64,000 nt of DNA from Streptomyces griseoviridis (GCF_005222485.1 NZ_CP029078.1:186001-250000); one strand, 5' to 3'; shown: positions 31,804 through 40,983, counted from the stretch's first letter. A program made the numbers and translations. Notes: a model not told the origin generated them from the sequence alone.

Positions 31804-32694
31804 TCAGGCGGCGGCGAAGTCCCGCAGGCCGTCGACGGTGCCGTCGAACCGGTCGTGGTCACCGACCGTGGGGCCGGTCGAGGTGTACTGCCACATCGCG
31901 TACGACGACCAGCCCGCCGGGAGCGTCCCCACCGAGGACGCGTACCGGGCGACCCACAGGGGGTTCGTGGCGCCGAAGCCGCGGTGGCCGCCCGTGCACT
32001 GGTTCCACCAGTTCGTGGAGGTGTAGATCACCGCGTCGCGGCCGGTGCGCTCCTTGTAACGGCCGAGGAAGTCGCCGATCCAGCTCACCATGGAGCTGTT
32101 CGACTTGCCGTAGCAGGTGTCGCCGTAGGGGTTGTACTCGATGTCGAGGGCGCCGGGCAGGGTGTGTCCGTCGCCCGTCCAGCCGCCGCCGTGGTCGATG
32201 AAGTAGTCGGCCTGCGCGCTGCCGCCGCTGGAGTCGGGGGTGGCGAAATGGTAGGCGCCGCGGACCATGCCGACGCCGTGGGCGCCGTCGTAGTGCTGGT
32301 CGTAGTAGGGGTTGCGGTAGGAGGTCCCCTCGGTGGCCTTGGTGTAGGCCCACCGGGTGCCGGCGCTCCACAGGGTGGGCCAGGCGACCTCCCGCTGGTG
32401 ACTGGAGACGTCGACGCCCTCGGTCTGCGACGCCCGGGTCGCCGGGGACAGCGGCTCGGGCGATCCGCTGCTCCCCTCGTGGGCCATGACACCGACGCCC
32501 ATGTAGGCGCTGCCGCGCTCGGGAAGAAGGGGCGCGGGCACGGTGGCGGACGGCGGGACGCCTTGATGCGGCTGGGGATCGGGCCCGGCCACCGCGGGCG
32601 CGGCGGAGGCTCCGAGCAGCGGGAGAAGGGTGAGCGGGAGAGAGGGGGCAACGGCGGCCAGGCGCAGCCTGAAGCGGCCGTACGGACGGGGCAT
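31804..32694 (-). CDS. Secreted GH25 lysozyme (N,O-diacetylmuramidase type)
   Basis: A 296-residue secreted muramidase. An N-terminal signal (about 1-36, ending APAVAG) is followed by a linker (to about 90) and a GH25 (beta/alpha)-barrel. The barrel has TEGVDVSSHQ (first catalytic-site Asp), YTKATEGTSYRN, VRGAYHFATP and the catalytic DxE in GALDIEYNP near residue 175. The end of the domain is YAMWQYTS...FDGTVDGL. It cleaves peptidoglycan outside the membrane. ATG at 32694 has only a weak ribosome-binding site; an in-frame start at 32742 would lengthen the signal region. Confidence 0.9.
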   Translation of the reverse strand: MPRPYGRFRLRLAAVAPSLPLTLLPLLGASAAPAVAGPDPQPHQGVPPSATVPAPLLPERGSAYMGVGVMAHEGSSGSPEPLSPATRASQTEGVDVSSHQREVAWPTLWSAGTRWAYTKATEGTSYRNPYYDQHYDGAHGVGMVRGAYHFATPDSSGGSAQADYFIDHGGGWTGDGHTLPGALDIEYNPYGDTCYGKSNSSMVSWIGDFLGRYKERTGRDAVIYTSTNWWNQCTGGHRGFGATNPLWVARYASSVGTLPAGWSSYAMWQYTSTGPTVGDHDRFDGTVDGLRDFAAA

Positions 32695-33137
32695 GGGTGG
32701 TCGCACGCAACCCATCTGACCGCCGGAGCCACCGGCCCGCACGTCAGGTACCGCCGGGCGGAGGGGTTCGAGGGGGGGGAAGGGGGCTAGCCCGGGGCGC
32801 CGTTCGGCGGGGGGCGTCCGGCGGGGAGGCGGCCGGACAGGCCGTCAGGTCCGGCGCGAGGAGGGGGCGGCGAGCGGGACATCGGGGGCGGCGCGCGTGT
32901 CGGAGGAGTCGGCGGACGGGACCGGTCCCCCTGGGCGCGCGCCCGATCGCGTTCTCCGGGCCGCGCTCCGTCGCGTGCCCCGTCCCGCGCTCCGCCACGT
33001 GGGTGACGGTTCGTCCGGATGTGCTCGTGGAGGCGGGGCCGGCGACCGGCCTACAGTGACGGACGCCCTGTCCGCCCTCGCGAACGGCGGGGCGGCGGCG
33101 GTTCACGGTTTCGGTTCGGCGTCGAGGGAGGCCGGTC
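32695..33137. other. Intergenic region between divergent lysozyme and EF-hand genes
   Basis: No gene is supported in these 443 bases. The + strand has TACAGT at 33052-33057, about 80 bases before the EF-hand ATG, a possible -10 without a good -35. CGCGCTCCG occurs at two nearby places (around 32960 and 32985). Nothing else stands out. Confidence 0.4.
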
Positions 33138-33680
33138 ATGGCCAGCGCGTTTCAGGAGCGCAAGCTCAGGGGGATGTTCGCCGCGTTCGACGCGGACGGC
33201 GACGGCCGGCTCCGCGAGGAGGACTTCACGGCGCTGATCGCCCGCTGGAGCCGACTGCCCGCCGTGGCGCCGGGCACCGAACTGCGCGCGCGGGTGGAGT
33301 CGTTGCTGATGGAGTGGTGGGCGGCGCTGCTCGAGGTGGGGGACGCCGACGGGGACGGCACGGTCGACCTGGGTGAACTGCTCTCCCTCGTCGACAGGTT
33401 GCCGCTGATGGTGGACGCCGTGACCGCGACCGCCGACACCGTCTTCGACGCCGTGGACGCCAACGGCGACGGCCGCATATCGCCCGAGGAGCACCGCGGT
33501 CTCGTGGAGACCTGGAACGGGCGTCCGGTGGACATGACGGGCGTCTTCGACCTGCTCGACCTGAACGGCGACGGCCATCTGAGCCGCGCCGAGTTCGCCG
33601 CCCTGTGGCGCCAGTTCTGGATCAGCGACGACCCGGCCGAACCGGGCAACTGGCTCTGCGGGCGAATTCCCGAGCAGTGA
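33138..33680 (+). CDS. EF-hand calcium-binding protein (calerythrin-like)
   Basis: A 180-residue soluble protein with four canonical EF-hand loops: DADGDGRLREED (about 18-29), DADGDGTVDLGE (about 68-79), DANGDGRISPEE (about 112-123) and DLNGDGHLSRAE (about 146-157). All have Asp at loop position 1, Gly at 6 and an acidic residue at 12, so all four probably bind calcium. This is the calerythrin-type sarcoplasmic protein layout known in actinomycetes; a buffer or sensor role is inferred. ATG at 33138 follows GAGGGAGGCCGGTC. Confidence 0.93.
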   Translation: MASAFQERKLRGMFAAFDADGDGRLREEDFTALIARWSRLPAVAPGTELRARVESLLMEWWAALLEVGDADGDGTVDLGELLSLVDRLPLMVDAVTATADTVFDAVDANGDGRISPEEHRGLVETWNGRPVDMTGVFDLLDLNGDGHLSRAEFAALWRQFWISDDPAEPGNWLCGRIPEQ

Positions 33681-34007
33681 CGGTCACCGGCCGGGGAGAG
33701 GGAGATCGGGAGAGGGAGATCACCCCCTGCCGGACGCCCCGATCCGCCCCTTCCTCCTCCCCCGGCTGTGCCGGGTCAGATCCGGGCGGGGGCGTCGCAC
33801 GAGATCCGGGTGTCGGGCGGCAACTCCGGTCGGCCCGGGACCTGTCGGTGCTCCTCCGTCCACGCGTCGCCCGCGATCGTGACGGCTACCCGGCACCAGA
33901 AGGGCAGAGCGGGCACGTCGATGTCCTGAAAGGCGGTCTCCCACCCGCCGGGCGGGTGCGGACGTCCGTCGAGGGTTCTCCTTCCGGAGTCTCCGACCGG
34001 CGTCCCG
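33681..34007. other. Intergenic region between convergent genes
   Basis: No gene is supported between the EF-hand and TetR gene ends. A short perfect hairpin (CACCCGC at 33942-33948, GCGGGTG at 33952-33958) could terminate the minus-strand TetR transcript. Nothing else is evident. Confidence 0.45.
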
Positions 34008-34574
34008 TCACGTCCCGGCGAAGGCCGACCGCAACTCCTCCGTCACCTCGCGCAGGCACCCGTCGAAGCTGGCCTGGCCGTCGGCCGCGGTCCACTGGCG
34101 GAAGGCGTTCTGGAAGGCGACGGTGGCGAGTTCCGCGACCAACACGGCTGTCAGCGCGCTGACGTGGCGCCGCACCAGGGCCGAGCGGATCGCCTCGGTG
34201 ATCGCGGCCGTCTTCGTGCGCTCGCGTTCCTGCAGCTCCGGGCTGGCGTCGATGACCGCCCGGCGCTGCGGCACGCCCTCCACCTCCTCGACGAGCCGGG
34301 TGCCGATCCGGCTCAGCGCGTCGAGGACCGCCGTGAGCGGGGCCGCGTCGGGGTCCGCCGCCAGGATCGCGTCCGCGAGGGCCGGGGGCAGTGCCTCCGA
34401 GCCGGCGAACAGGATCTCGCGCTTGTCGGGGAAGTAGCGGAAGTAGGAGCGCCGGGTGAGACCGGCCCGTTCGGCGATCTGCGTCACCGTCACGTTGTCG
34501 TACCCGTGCTCCAGGTACAGCTCCAGAGCCGCCCGCCTGAGACGCTCCTCGGCGCCCGGATCCCATCTCGCCAT
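34008..34574 (-). CDS. TetR-family transcriptional regulator
   Basis: A 188-residue regulator. The N-terminal helix-turn-helix is at about 12-55 (AALELYLEHGYDNVTVTQIAERAGLTRRSYFRYFPDKREILF), the standard TetR N-domain. The C-terminal ligand domain is unremarkable (about 60-188). It diverges from an NAD(P)-binding protein gene, the likely target. The minus strand has ATGACA (34610-34605), an 18-base spacer and TAGGGT (34586-34581). The latter ends 6 bases before the ATG, so the mRNA is probably leaderless, and the promoter overlaps an inverted repeat fit for autoregulation. Confidence 0.9.
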   Translation of the reverse strand: MARWDPGAEERLRRAALELYLEHGYDNVTVTQIAERAGLTRRSYFRYFPDKREILFAGSEALPPALADAILAADPDAAPLTAVLDALSRIGTRLVEEVEGVPQRRAVIDASPELQERERTKTAAITEAIRSALVRRHVSALTAVLVAELATVAFQNAFRQWTAADGQASFDGCLREVTEELRSAFAGT

Positions 34575-34580
34575 GGATTG

Positions 34581-34643
34581 ACCCTAACAGGTGATGTCTC
34601 ACCGTGTCATCGGTGTTAGCGTGGAGTCACGACACAGTGTGTC
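34581..34643. promoter_or_regulatory. Divergent promoter with two dyads (TetR operator candidates)
   Basis: An interrupted dyad spans CTAACA (34584-34589) to TGTTAG (34614-34619), with inner GATG/CATC arms. A second perfect palindrome GACACA G TGTGTC lies at 34631-34643. The first overlaps the proposed -35/-10 of the TetR gene; the second lies toward the divergent gene. Confidence 0.6.
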
Positions 34644-34691
34644 ATCACTGGCGGCGGTCGCCTCCGGTGCGGCCCGGAACAGGCGGGGTGC

Positions 34692-35885
34692 GTGAGCATG
34701 CGAAACAAGCGGGACAGGCAGGACAGGCAGGACATGAGCGGAATCGGCCGGAACAGCGGGAGCGAGGAGACCCGCGAGGGCGAGGCGAACGGCGAGGAGC
34801 AAACAGGCGGCGGGCGGAGCGACGAGGTGTGGGTGCTCGGCGCGACCGGACGGGTCGGCCGGGGCGTGTGCGCGCGTCTGGTCGCCCAGGGAATGACGGT
34901 CGTGCCGGTCGGCCGTGACAGGGAGCGGCTGATCGCCGCCGGGACCGAGGCGGGACTGCCGGGCGGCGCGAAGGTGGTCGTCGCCGACGGCGCCGAGCGG
35001 ATCGCCCGGGAGATAGCCAGGCAGCGGCCCCGCGTGGTGGTGAACACCATAGGCGGCTACGCGGCCACCGGGCCGCTGATCGCGCGGGCCTGCATGCCCG
35101 GCGGCCACTACGTCGACCAGGCCAATGACCTGCTCGCCGTTGAGGGGCTGCTCGCCCTGCACGACGAAGCGGTACGGGCGGGCAGCACCCTGGTCACCGG
35201 CGCCGGGTTCGGCGTCCTGGCCACGGAGGCGGTGGTGGCGAAGCTCTGCGAGGGACGGCCGGCCCCGCACCGGGTACGCGTCGACTCGGTGGCGTCCTCG
35301 GCCATGGAAGCCGGAGTGCTGGGCGTCGCTCTCGCGGACAGCATCGCCGATGTCCTCACGGCGGGCGGCCGCAGGTACGAGGGCGGACGGCTGGTGAGGT
35401 CACGTCTGGGCGCCCACCCCCGGCGCCTCGTCTTTCCCGACGGCGAGTTCGCGGCGGCCGGCGAGGTGGCGTCGGGAGAGCTTCTCGCGGCGCACGCGGC
35501 GAGCGGGGCGCCGTCCGTCACCGCCGCCTCCGCGCTCGCCCCGACCTCGGCGCCGGTGCGCGCCCTGCTCCCGCCGCTCGGCAGGCTGCTGTCCGTCCCG
35601 GCGCTGCGGAGGCTCGCCGTCGACCGGCTCGGGAGGGTCACCGTCAAGGCCGCGCCCCGTCCGCGACGGCACTCCTGGGGGCACGCCGTCGTCGAGTGGG
35701 CGGACGGCACCCGCCGTGAGGGGTGGCTGCGCGCCGACGAGGCCATGGACTTCACCTCGGGCGTCACGGCCACCGTCACCGCGCTGCTCGCCGACGGTGC
35801 GGGCAGGCCGGGCGCCTGGACACCGGCGGGGGCACTGGGCGCGGACATCGCGACGAAGGCGGGTGGTGCCTTTCTCCTGGACTGA
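34692..35885 (+). CDS. NAD(P)-binding saccharopine dehydrogenase-like protein
   Basis: A 397-residue protein. After a hydrophilic N-terminal tail of about 45 residues comes a Rossmann motif VWVLGATGRVGRGV and a region typical of saccharopine dehydrogenase-like/trans-acting enoyl reductase proteins (VVVNTIGGYAATGPLIARAC, GGHYVDQAND). The middle and C-terminal parts are Ala-rich and without catalytic signature. The start may be GTG 34692 or ATG 34698. The tail is encoded partly by a short repeated word (GGACAGGCA). Divergent from the TetR gene, so probably repressed by it. Substrate unknown. Confidence 0.75.
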   Translation: MSMRNKRDRQDRQDMSGIGRNSGSEETREGEANGEEQTGGGRSDEVWVLGATGRVGRGVCARLVAQGMTVVPVGRDRERLIAAGTEAGLPGGAKVVVADGAERIAREIARQRPRVVVNTIGGYAATGPLIARACMPGGHYVDQANDLLAVEGLLALHDEAVRAGSTLVTGAGFGVLATEAVVAKLCEGRPAPHRVRVDSVASSAMEAGVLGVALADSIADVLTAGGRRYEGGRLVRSRLGAHPRRLVFPDGEFAAAGEVASGELLAAHAASGAPSVTAASALAPTSAPVRALLPPLGRLLSVPALRRLAVDRLGRVTVKAAPRPRRHSWGHAVVEWADGTRREGWLRADEAMDFTSGVTATVTALLADGAGRPGAWTPAGALGADIATKAGGAFLLD

Positions 35886-36093
35886 GGAGGGCTCCGCGGA
35901 CCCGGGACGGGCGGACAGGTGGCTGTCGCGAACCGGTCGTCGCCAGGGGCCCGTGTTCGCCAGGAATCCTCATCGCCAGGGTCTGGGGCCTCCGGGAACC
36001 GGTCGTCGCCGGGGGCTGTGGCCGTCGGGAACCGGGGGGGTCACCAGGGAGCCATGGCCGCCGGGAGGTGGTCGAGCCGGTCGTCGCCGGGGG
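35886..36093. repeat. Intergenic region with repeated GGTCGTCGCC words
   Basis: Between convergent genes, GAACCGGTCGTCGCC occurs at 35930-35944 and 35996-36010, and GCCGGTCGTCGCCGGGG near 36076. Spacing is uneven (about 66 and 80). No gene is supported; a terminator is expected but not clear. Confidence 0.65.
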
Positions 36094-36921
36094 TCAGCCG
36101 TGGAAGCGGTCCGGGTCGGGGCCGGTCCGCTCATTGCGGTTGAGCGCGGAGATCTCCCCGATGTCACCGTCGGTCAGCTCGAAGTCGAAGAGGTCGAAGT
36201 TCTCCTCGACGCGCTTCTTCGTCACCGACTTCGGGAAGACGATGTCGCCGCGCTGGATGTGCCAGCGCAGGGTGACCTGGGCGGCCGACTTGCCCACCCG
36301 ATCGGCGATCCGGTTGATGGTCGGGTCGTCGAGCACCTTGCCCTGCGCGATGGGCGACCACGCCTCGGTGGCGATGTCGTGCTCGGCGCCGAAGGCCCTG
36401 ACCTCGTCCTGGGTGAGGTACGGGTGCACCTCGATCTGGTTGACGGCGGGCACCACGTCGCTCGACTCCAGCAGCCGGCGCAGATGGTGGGGCTGGAAGT
36501 TGGAGACACCGATGGCCTTGGTGCGGCCGCTGCGGTAGATCTCCTCCAGGGCCTTCCAGGTCTCCACGAAGTCGCCCCTGCCGGGCAGCGGCCAGTGGAT
36601 GAGGAAGAGGTCGAGGTGGTCGAGGCCCAGCTCGGCCATGGTCGTGTCGAACGCCTTGAGGGCGTCGTCGCGGGCGTGCGCCCCGTTGTCGAGCTTGCTG
36701 GTCACGAAGACGTCGGCGCGGTCGAGCCCTGACTCCCTGACCGCCTGGCCGACCTCCTTCTCGTTGCCGTACATCTCCGCCGTGTCGATGTGCCGGTAGC
36801 CGGTCTCCAGCGCGGCGAGGGTCGCCTCGCGGGTCTCGTCCGGCGGAATCTGGAAGGTGCCGAAGCCGAGCTGGGGGATGCGCACGGCGTTGTTGAGGGT
36901 GACGGTCGGTACTGCGCTCAC
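36094..36921 (-). CDS. Aldo/keto reductase
   Basis: A 275-residue NADPH-dependent (alpha/beta)8 reductase of the 2,5-diketo-D-gluconate reductase type. The catalytic tetrad is readable: Asp and Tyr in GYRHIDTAEMYGNE (near 46 and 51), Lys in FVTSKLDNG (near 76), His in LFLIHWPLPG (near 109). The cofactor phosphate-binding end is VFPKSVTKKRVEENF. Such enzymes reduce aldehydes and ketones. ATG at 36921 follows AGGAGCCACCGTG. Three 34-bp tandem repeats lie 43-141 bases upstream. Confidence 0.93.
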   Translation of the reverse strand: MSAVPTVTLNNAVRIPQLGFGTFQIPPDETREATLAALETGYRHIDTAEMYGNEKEVGQAVRESGLDRADVFVTSKLDNGAHARDDALKAFDTTMAELGLDHLDLFLIHWPLPGRGDFVETWKALEEIYRSGRTKAIGVSNFQPHHLRRLLESSDVVPAVNQIEVHPYLTQDEVRAFGAEHDIATEAWSPIAQGKVLDDPTINRIADRVGKSAAQVTLRWHIQRGDIVFPKSVTKKRVEENFDLFDFELTDGDIGEISALNRNERTGPDPDRFHG

Positions 36922-36963
36922 GGTGGCTCCTGTCGTCGGGCGTCATCGGGTCGTGGGGCCGCA

Positions 36964-37062
36964 GGTGCCACAACCGGACCCGCTCCCCTCGGGCGCCGGT
37001 GCCACAGCCGCACCCGCTCCCCTCGGGCGGCGGTGCCGCGGCCCGACCCGCTCTCCTCGGGG
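36964..37062. repeat. Three 34-bp tandem repeats upstream of aldo/keto reductase
   Basis: Units begin GGTGCC at 36964, 36998 and 37032 and end CTCGGG; the third is slightly diverged. They fill most of the gap between the reductase start and the TMEM175-like gene end and would be in the reductase's upstream region. Confidence 0.85.
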
Positions 37063-37215
37063 TTCCCGACCTCACCACCCACAAACCGCCCCTACAGACA
37101 GAAACGGCACCATCGCCCCCTACCCTCCCCGAGCGACTGGCCGTGCCGCACGGCGCGCGGCGGGCCGCCGAGGCAGAGCCGGGTGTCAGTCGGCGGAGGC
37201 GGGGCCAGGGCGCCG

Positions 37216-37884
37216 TCAGCCGATCCGGCCGCTCCCGTGGTCTCCCCCGCCGCGGATCCGACCGCGCCGCCGGTCGCGCAGCGGAAGGTAGACGTAGCTC
37301 GTGAGCAGCGGGACGGCGATCCAGAGCAGCCACGCGGTGGTGGTGGCGAAGAAGACCGGGATCGACAGGGCGAAGCCGACGAGGACCGCGTACCGCTGGG
37401 GCTCGGCCGCGAGCGGCGAGCGGGCACCGTCGGCACGCAGTCCCCTGACGTTCAGGTGGTGGGTGATCCCGATCAGGGTGAGGCCCGCCAGTACCTGGAG
37501 GAACGCGTAGAACCCCCACCGCAGGGCGTGGGCGGTGAGGGTGTCGCCGCCCTCCGTGACGAGCAGCCTGGTCGCGAACGGGTTCAGGATGATCATCAGC
37601 AGCCAGAGCATGTTCAGCTTCCGCAGCAGTGAGTCGTTGCGTACGACCGAGCGGAAGATGCGGTGGTGCTGGCCCCACGCCGCGGCGATGGCGTAGAAGC
37701 TGATCAGGAACGCCAGATAGTGGTCGGCGTGCTCGCGCGCCGAGTCCCAGAGGGCAGCGGCGTCGGGTCCCACGGGGACGGGGAGTTCGAGCGCGAGCAG
37801 GGTGATGGCGATCGCCACCACCGCGTCGGAGAAGAGGATCAGCCGGTCGGTGCCCTGCGCTTCGACAGCCTGTTCGTTCTCCAC
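37216..37884 (-). CDS. TMEM175/DUF1211-family membrane protein (potassium channel-like)
   Basis: A 222-residue membrane protein with about six hydrophobic helices. The first carries RLILFSDAVVAIAIT, the RxxxFSD signature of the TMEM175 family. Bacterial members are potassium-selective channels; transport has not been shown for this one. The GTG at 37884 is preferred because GGAGAG lies 9 bases upstream; an ATG at 37971 would add 29 residues without membrane character. A charged tail (RDRRRGRIRGGGDH) ends the protein. Confidence 0.85.
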   Translation of the reverse strand: MENEQAVEAQGTDRLILFSDAVVAIAITLLALELPVPVGPDAAALWDSAREHADHYLAFLISFYAIAAAWGQHHRIFRSVVRNDSLLRKLNMLWLLMIILNPFATRLLVTEGGDTLTAHALRWGFYAFLQVLAGLTLIGITHHLNVRGLRADGARSPLAAEPQRYAVLVGFALSIPVFFATTTAWLLWIAVPLLTSYVYLPLRDRRRGRIRGGGDHGSGRIG

Positions 37885-38008
37885 GGTGATGGTCTCTCCA
37901 GGTGGCGCGATGCGGGGTGGCACCCGGCCCGACCCGCTCGGAACGCGGGCCAGTAGATCACTCGCCGACATACCCGGTCCAGCTTGAACCGCGCTGCGGC
38001 GGGCCGCC

Positions 38009-40861
38009 TCACAGGGGTGCGCCGGGCGGGACCCTGGGCAGGGGGTCGAGGCGCGGATCGGCGGGGGTGTGCGCGGGCGCCCCTTCGAGGAACGCCGTCA
38101 GGGTGCGGGCGGTTTCGCGGCGGCGGGCCGCGTCCTCGGCGGCGCCACCCGGTGCCCCTTCGCCTTCACCGGACGCGCGGAGCCGAACGGCCAACGCCCT
38201 TACCGCGGCCTTGAGTTCCTCCCGCACCGGGTGGTGCAGCTCGCCGCCGCGCACGGCCGCCCCCACCTGACGGACGACGACCCAGCCCGCCGTCTCCAGG
38301 ACCAGCGCTCCGGCGGTGGAGGGCGGTCCGTCGGCGTTGCCGGTCCCGGGACCGCTTCCGTTCCCGTTCCCGCTCCGGACTCCGGCCCCGGCCCCGGCCT
38401 CGGCCCCGGTCCCTGTCGCATTCTCGCTCTCGCCCTCGTTCGCGCTCTCGCCGCGGCTCTCGTTCCCGTTCCCGTTCCCGTTCTGCGGCCAGGTCGCGTC
38501 GAGCAGGGCCGTCACGACGTCGCGGACTCCCGGCAGGCGGGGGTCGTTCGCGTGCTGCCAGGCCAGCCGGTTGAGCTGGGCCGGCTCCAGGAGGGGTTCC
38601 GTCACCAGGGCCGTCGCGGACTCCACGGCGGAGAGCGGGTCGAAGACCCGTCCGGCCCGGGTGTCGAGGTACTCGGGTGAGCGCGCGTACCGGATCGCGG
38701 GCGGCGTCAGCGCGGCGAGGACGGCCGGGTGCGGCACGAGGTGCTCGGGGCGCAGCAGCCCGGCCGCCGTGCGCAGCGCCCGCCACTGGTCGTCGGCCGC
38801 GACCGCGGGCGTGCCGCGGACGGTGCCCGGGAGGGTGTCGCCCGCCTGGGCGTAGGCGTAGCGGACACCGCCGACCAGCCGGGTCACGGCGGCCAGGTGG
38901 TGGCGGTGGTAGAGGTGCAGCAGCGCGGCCCGCGCCTCCAGTTCACCGCTCTGCCGGTCGGGCGGGACGACTCCCGGGGTGAAGGCGGCCTGGGCCGCGC
39001 GGCGCACGGCGAGGGCCTGTTCCAGCGCGTCGAACGGGTCGCGGGAGTGGGGCACCCAGACGGCCGCGTCGGCGTGGGCGGCGCCGGGACCGCGCGCGTC
39101 GTCGTCGGCGAGGTGGAGCAGTCCCGCTTCGGCGGCCTCCCGGCGCAGCCGGGCGAGCCCGGCGCTCTCCGCCGCGGGCGTGTCGCCGGGGAACCTGCCG
39201 TACGCGTGGGCGACCAGGAAGTGGTCCCAGGGACCGAGTCCGCTCGGGTAGGCGCGGGAGAGGTCGGGGGCGCCGTCGGGACCGACGGTGACCTCGGGGT
39301 GCGGGTAGTCCATGACCGAGGGGCGGGGGTGGCCGGTGCTGGCGAAGTTGTGCAGGAAGCCGAGCGCGTGCCCGATCTCGTGGGCGGCCAGCAGCCGCAT
39401 CCGGGCGAGCACGGTCGCGCGCACGACGGCCAGCCGGGGGGCCTCGTCGGGGTGGCCGTAGGGGGCGAGGAGCGCCTCGGCGAGCGCGGTGACCTGTTCG
39501 ACGCGCTGCGAGCCGAGGCGTACCCGGCCGTGCAGGATCTCTCCGGTGCGCGGGTCGGTGAGGGCCTGGCCGTGCGACCAGCCGCGGCCGTCGCGGTGCA
39601 CCCACCAGACGGTGTTGAGCGCCGGATCGTCCAAGTCGGCGTCGGCGGGGGCCACTTCGACCCGGTAGGCGTCCTGGAACCCGGCGGCCTCGAAGGCCTC
39701 GCGCCACCAGTTGCCGCCTTCGACGACGGCGGAACGCCACGGTTCGGGAACGGCCGGGTCGACGAGGAAGACGATCGGCCGGCGGACCGGACCGGACGCG
39801 GCGTCCGGGTCGGTGGGCTCCAGGCGGAAGCGGGGCTGGTACATGACCCGGGCGCCGTCGGCCCCGTGGTCGACGTGGCCGATGCCGTAGCCGCCCGAGG
39901 CCGGGTGGTAGGCGCGGGCCGGGAGCGGCGGGTCGGGCAGCGGCACGAGATGGACCTGCTGGACGACGGTGAGCGCGGCGGGCGCGGGGGTGACGGCGCG
40001 CAGGGCGGCGCCGGTGCCGGGTCCGCGCAGGGTGAGCAGCGCGGGCAGCCGCACGCCGCGGGCGCCGGCGTTCGCGGGCAGCGGGTAGGACGCGGCGGGG
40101 TCCACGGTGTGCTCGCCCTGGCCGCGTTCGCGCAGCAGGTCGGCGATGCCGTGGAGGTCGGTGAGGGCGAGTCCGGCGGGGTCGATCAGGGCGCCGTCGG
40201 CGTCCTCGCGCAGGACGGGGGCGCTCCAGACGACGGACCGGGCGAAGGAGTCGGCGCCGGCGCGGACGGCGGCCGGGTCCCCGGTGGCGAGGTGGTGCTT
40301 GTCGCGCAGGACGAGGACGGCCCGCCCGGACAGCCGACGGAACTCGGCGAGCCGTCCCTTGCCCGACTTGCCGCGGTCCAGGGTCAGTTCGCTGGACCCG
40401 GCGCCCGCGGAGAGGGAGGCGGTGAGCAGGAACGGGGTGTCGAAGCGGCGGACCCGGAGCAGGGTGCGGCCGGTGTCTCCCGGGCCGCCGCCGTCCGGGA
40501 CGCCGTCGTTCAGGACGCCGCCGTCCGGGGCACCGCGGGCGGGGATTCCGGCAGGGGCAGGCACCCGGGTGGTGTGGTGGTCGACACCGTCGGAGTCACC
40601 GGGAGTCGGACCACCAGGAGTCAAACCGCCGGAAGTCGGACCACCAGGAGTCGGACCACCGGGAGTCGAACCGTCAGACGTCGAACCGCCGGAAGTCGGA
40701 CCACCGGAAGTCGGACCACCAGGAGTCGGACCGCCGGAAGTCGGACCACCGGGAGTCGAACCGCCGACGTCGTCCGGCGTGCCCGAGGCCACGGTGACCA
40801 GCTCGAACAGGGGGAGGTCCGGGTCGGTTCGGGGCTCGGCTTGCTGCTGCTGATGGGGCAT
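38009..40861 (-). CDS. Large zinc-dependent metalloprotease (metzincin-type)
   Basis: A 950-residue protein with no obvious signal peptide. The zinc site is LLAAHEIGHALGFLHNF (HExxHxxGxxH) near residue 500, followed about 16 residues later by a Met-turn in SVMDYPHPEV, so it is a metzincin. The region before it (PRFRLEPTDP, NWWREAFEAAGFQDAYRVEV, NTVWWVHRDGRG) matches the DUF5117/zinc-dependent metalloprotease group. Two low-complexity segments stand out: a Pro-Thr/Ser-Gly-Gly repeat near residues 32-88 from a 15-bp DNA array, and an Asn/Gly/Glu-rich stretch near 790-850. Substrate unknown. ATG at 40861 lies 122 bases from the GntR gene stop. Confidence 0.87.
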   Translation of the reverse strand: MPHQQQQAEPRTDPDLPLFELVTVASGTPDDVGGSTPGGPTSGGPTPGGPTSGGPTSGGSTSDGSTPGGPTPGGPTSGGLTPGGPTPGDSDGVDHHTTRVPAPAGIPARGAPDGGVLNDGVPDGGGPGDTGRTLLRVRRFDTPFLLTASLSAGAGSSELTLDRGKSGKGRLAEFRRLSGRAVLVLRDKHHLATGDPAAVRAGADSFARSVVWSAPVLREDADGALIDPAGLALTDLHGIADLLRERGQGEHTVDPAASYPLPANAGARGVRLPALLTLRGPGTGAALRAVTPAPAALTVVQQVHLVPLPDPPLPARAYHPASGGYGIGHVDHGADGARVMYQPRFRLEPTDPDAASGPVRRPIVFLVDPAVPEPWRSAVVEGGNWWREAFEAAGFQDAYRVEVAPADADLDDPALNTVWWVHRDGRGWSHGQALTDPRTGEILHGRVRLGSQRVEQVTALAEALLAPYGHPDEAPRLAVVRATVLARMRLLAAHEIGHALGFLHNFASTGHPRPSVMDYPHPEVTVGPDGAPDLSRAYPSGLGPWDHFLVAHAYGRFPGDTPAAESAGLARLRREAAEAGLLHLADDDARGPGAAHADAAVWVPHSRDPFDALEQALAVRRAAQAAFTPGVVPPDRQSGELEARAALLHLYHRHHLAAVTRLVGGVRYAYAQAGDTLPGTVRGTPAVAADDQWRALRTAAGLLRPEHLVPHPAVLAALTPPAIRYARSPEYLDTRAGRVFDPLSAVESATALVTEPLLEPAQLNRLAWQHANDPRLPGVRDVVTALLDATWPQNGNGNGNESRGESANEGESENATGTGAEAGAGAGVRSGNGNGSGPGTGNADGPPSTAGALVLETAGWVVVRQVGAAVRGGELHHPVREELKAAVRALAVRLRASGEGEGAPGGAAEDAARRRETARTLTAFLEGAPAHTPADPRLDPLPRVPPGAPL
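40597..40768 (-). repeat. 15-bp tandem array inside the metalloprotease gene
   Basis: About eleven 15-bp units of the form GTCGGACCACCAGGA with scattered changes. On the coding strand they encode P-T-(S/P)-G-G repeats. The period keeps frame, so copy number could vary without breaking the protein. Confidence 0.9.
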
Positions 40862-40983
40862 GGTGACTCTCGCTCTCCGCCCCGCCCGGCCGCCGGTCGC
40901 CGTCTGTCCGGTGTCGTCCGTCTTCTCGTCTGTCGGCCGTCGCGGAGCGGGACCGATGCTAGATCGTCCGCCTGTGCCTCCGC

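Noticed and set aside
36964..37062. Tandem repeats as a CRISPR array
   Set aside because: The units are contiguous with no unique spacers and no cas genes are in the window. The same applies to the arrays at 17552, 40597 and 53608.
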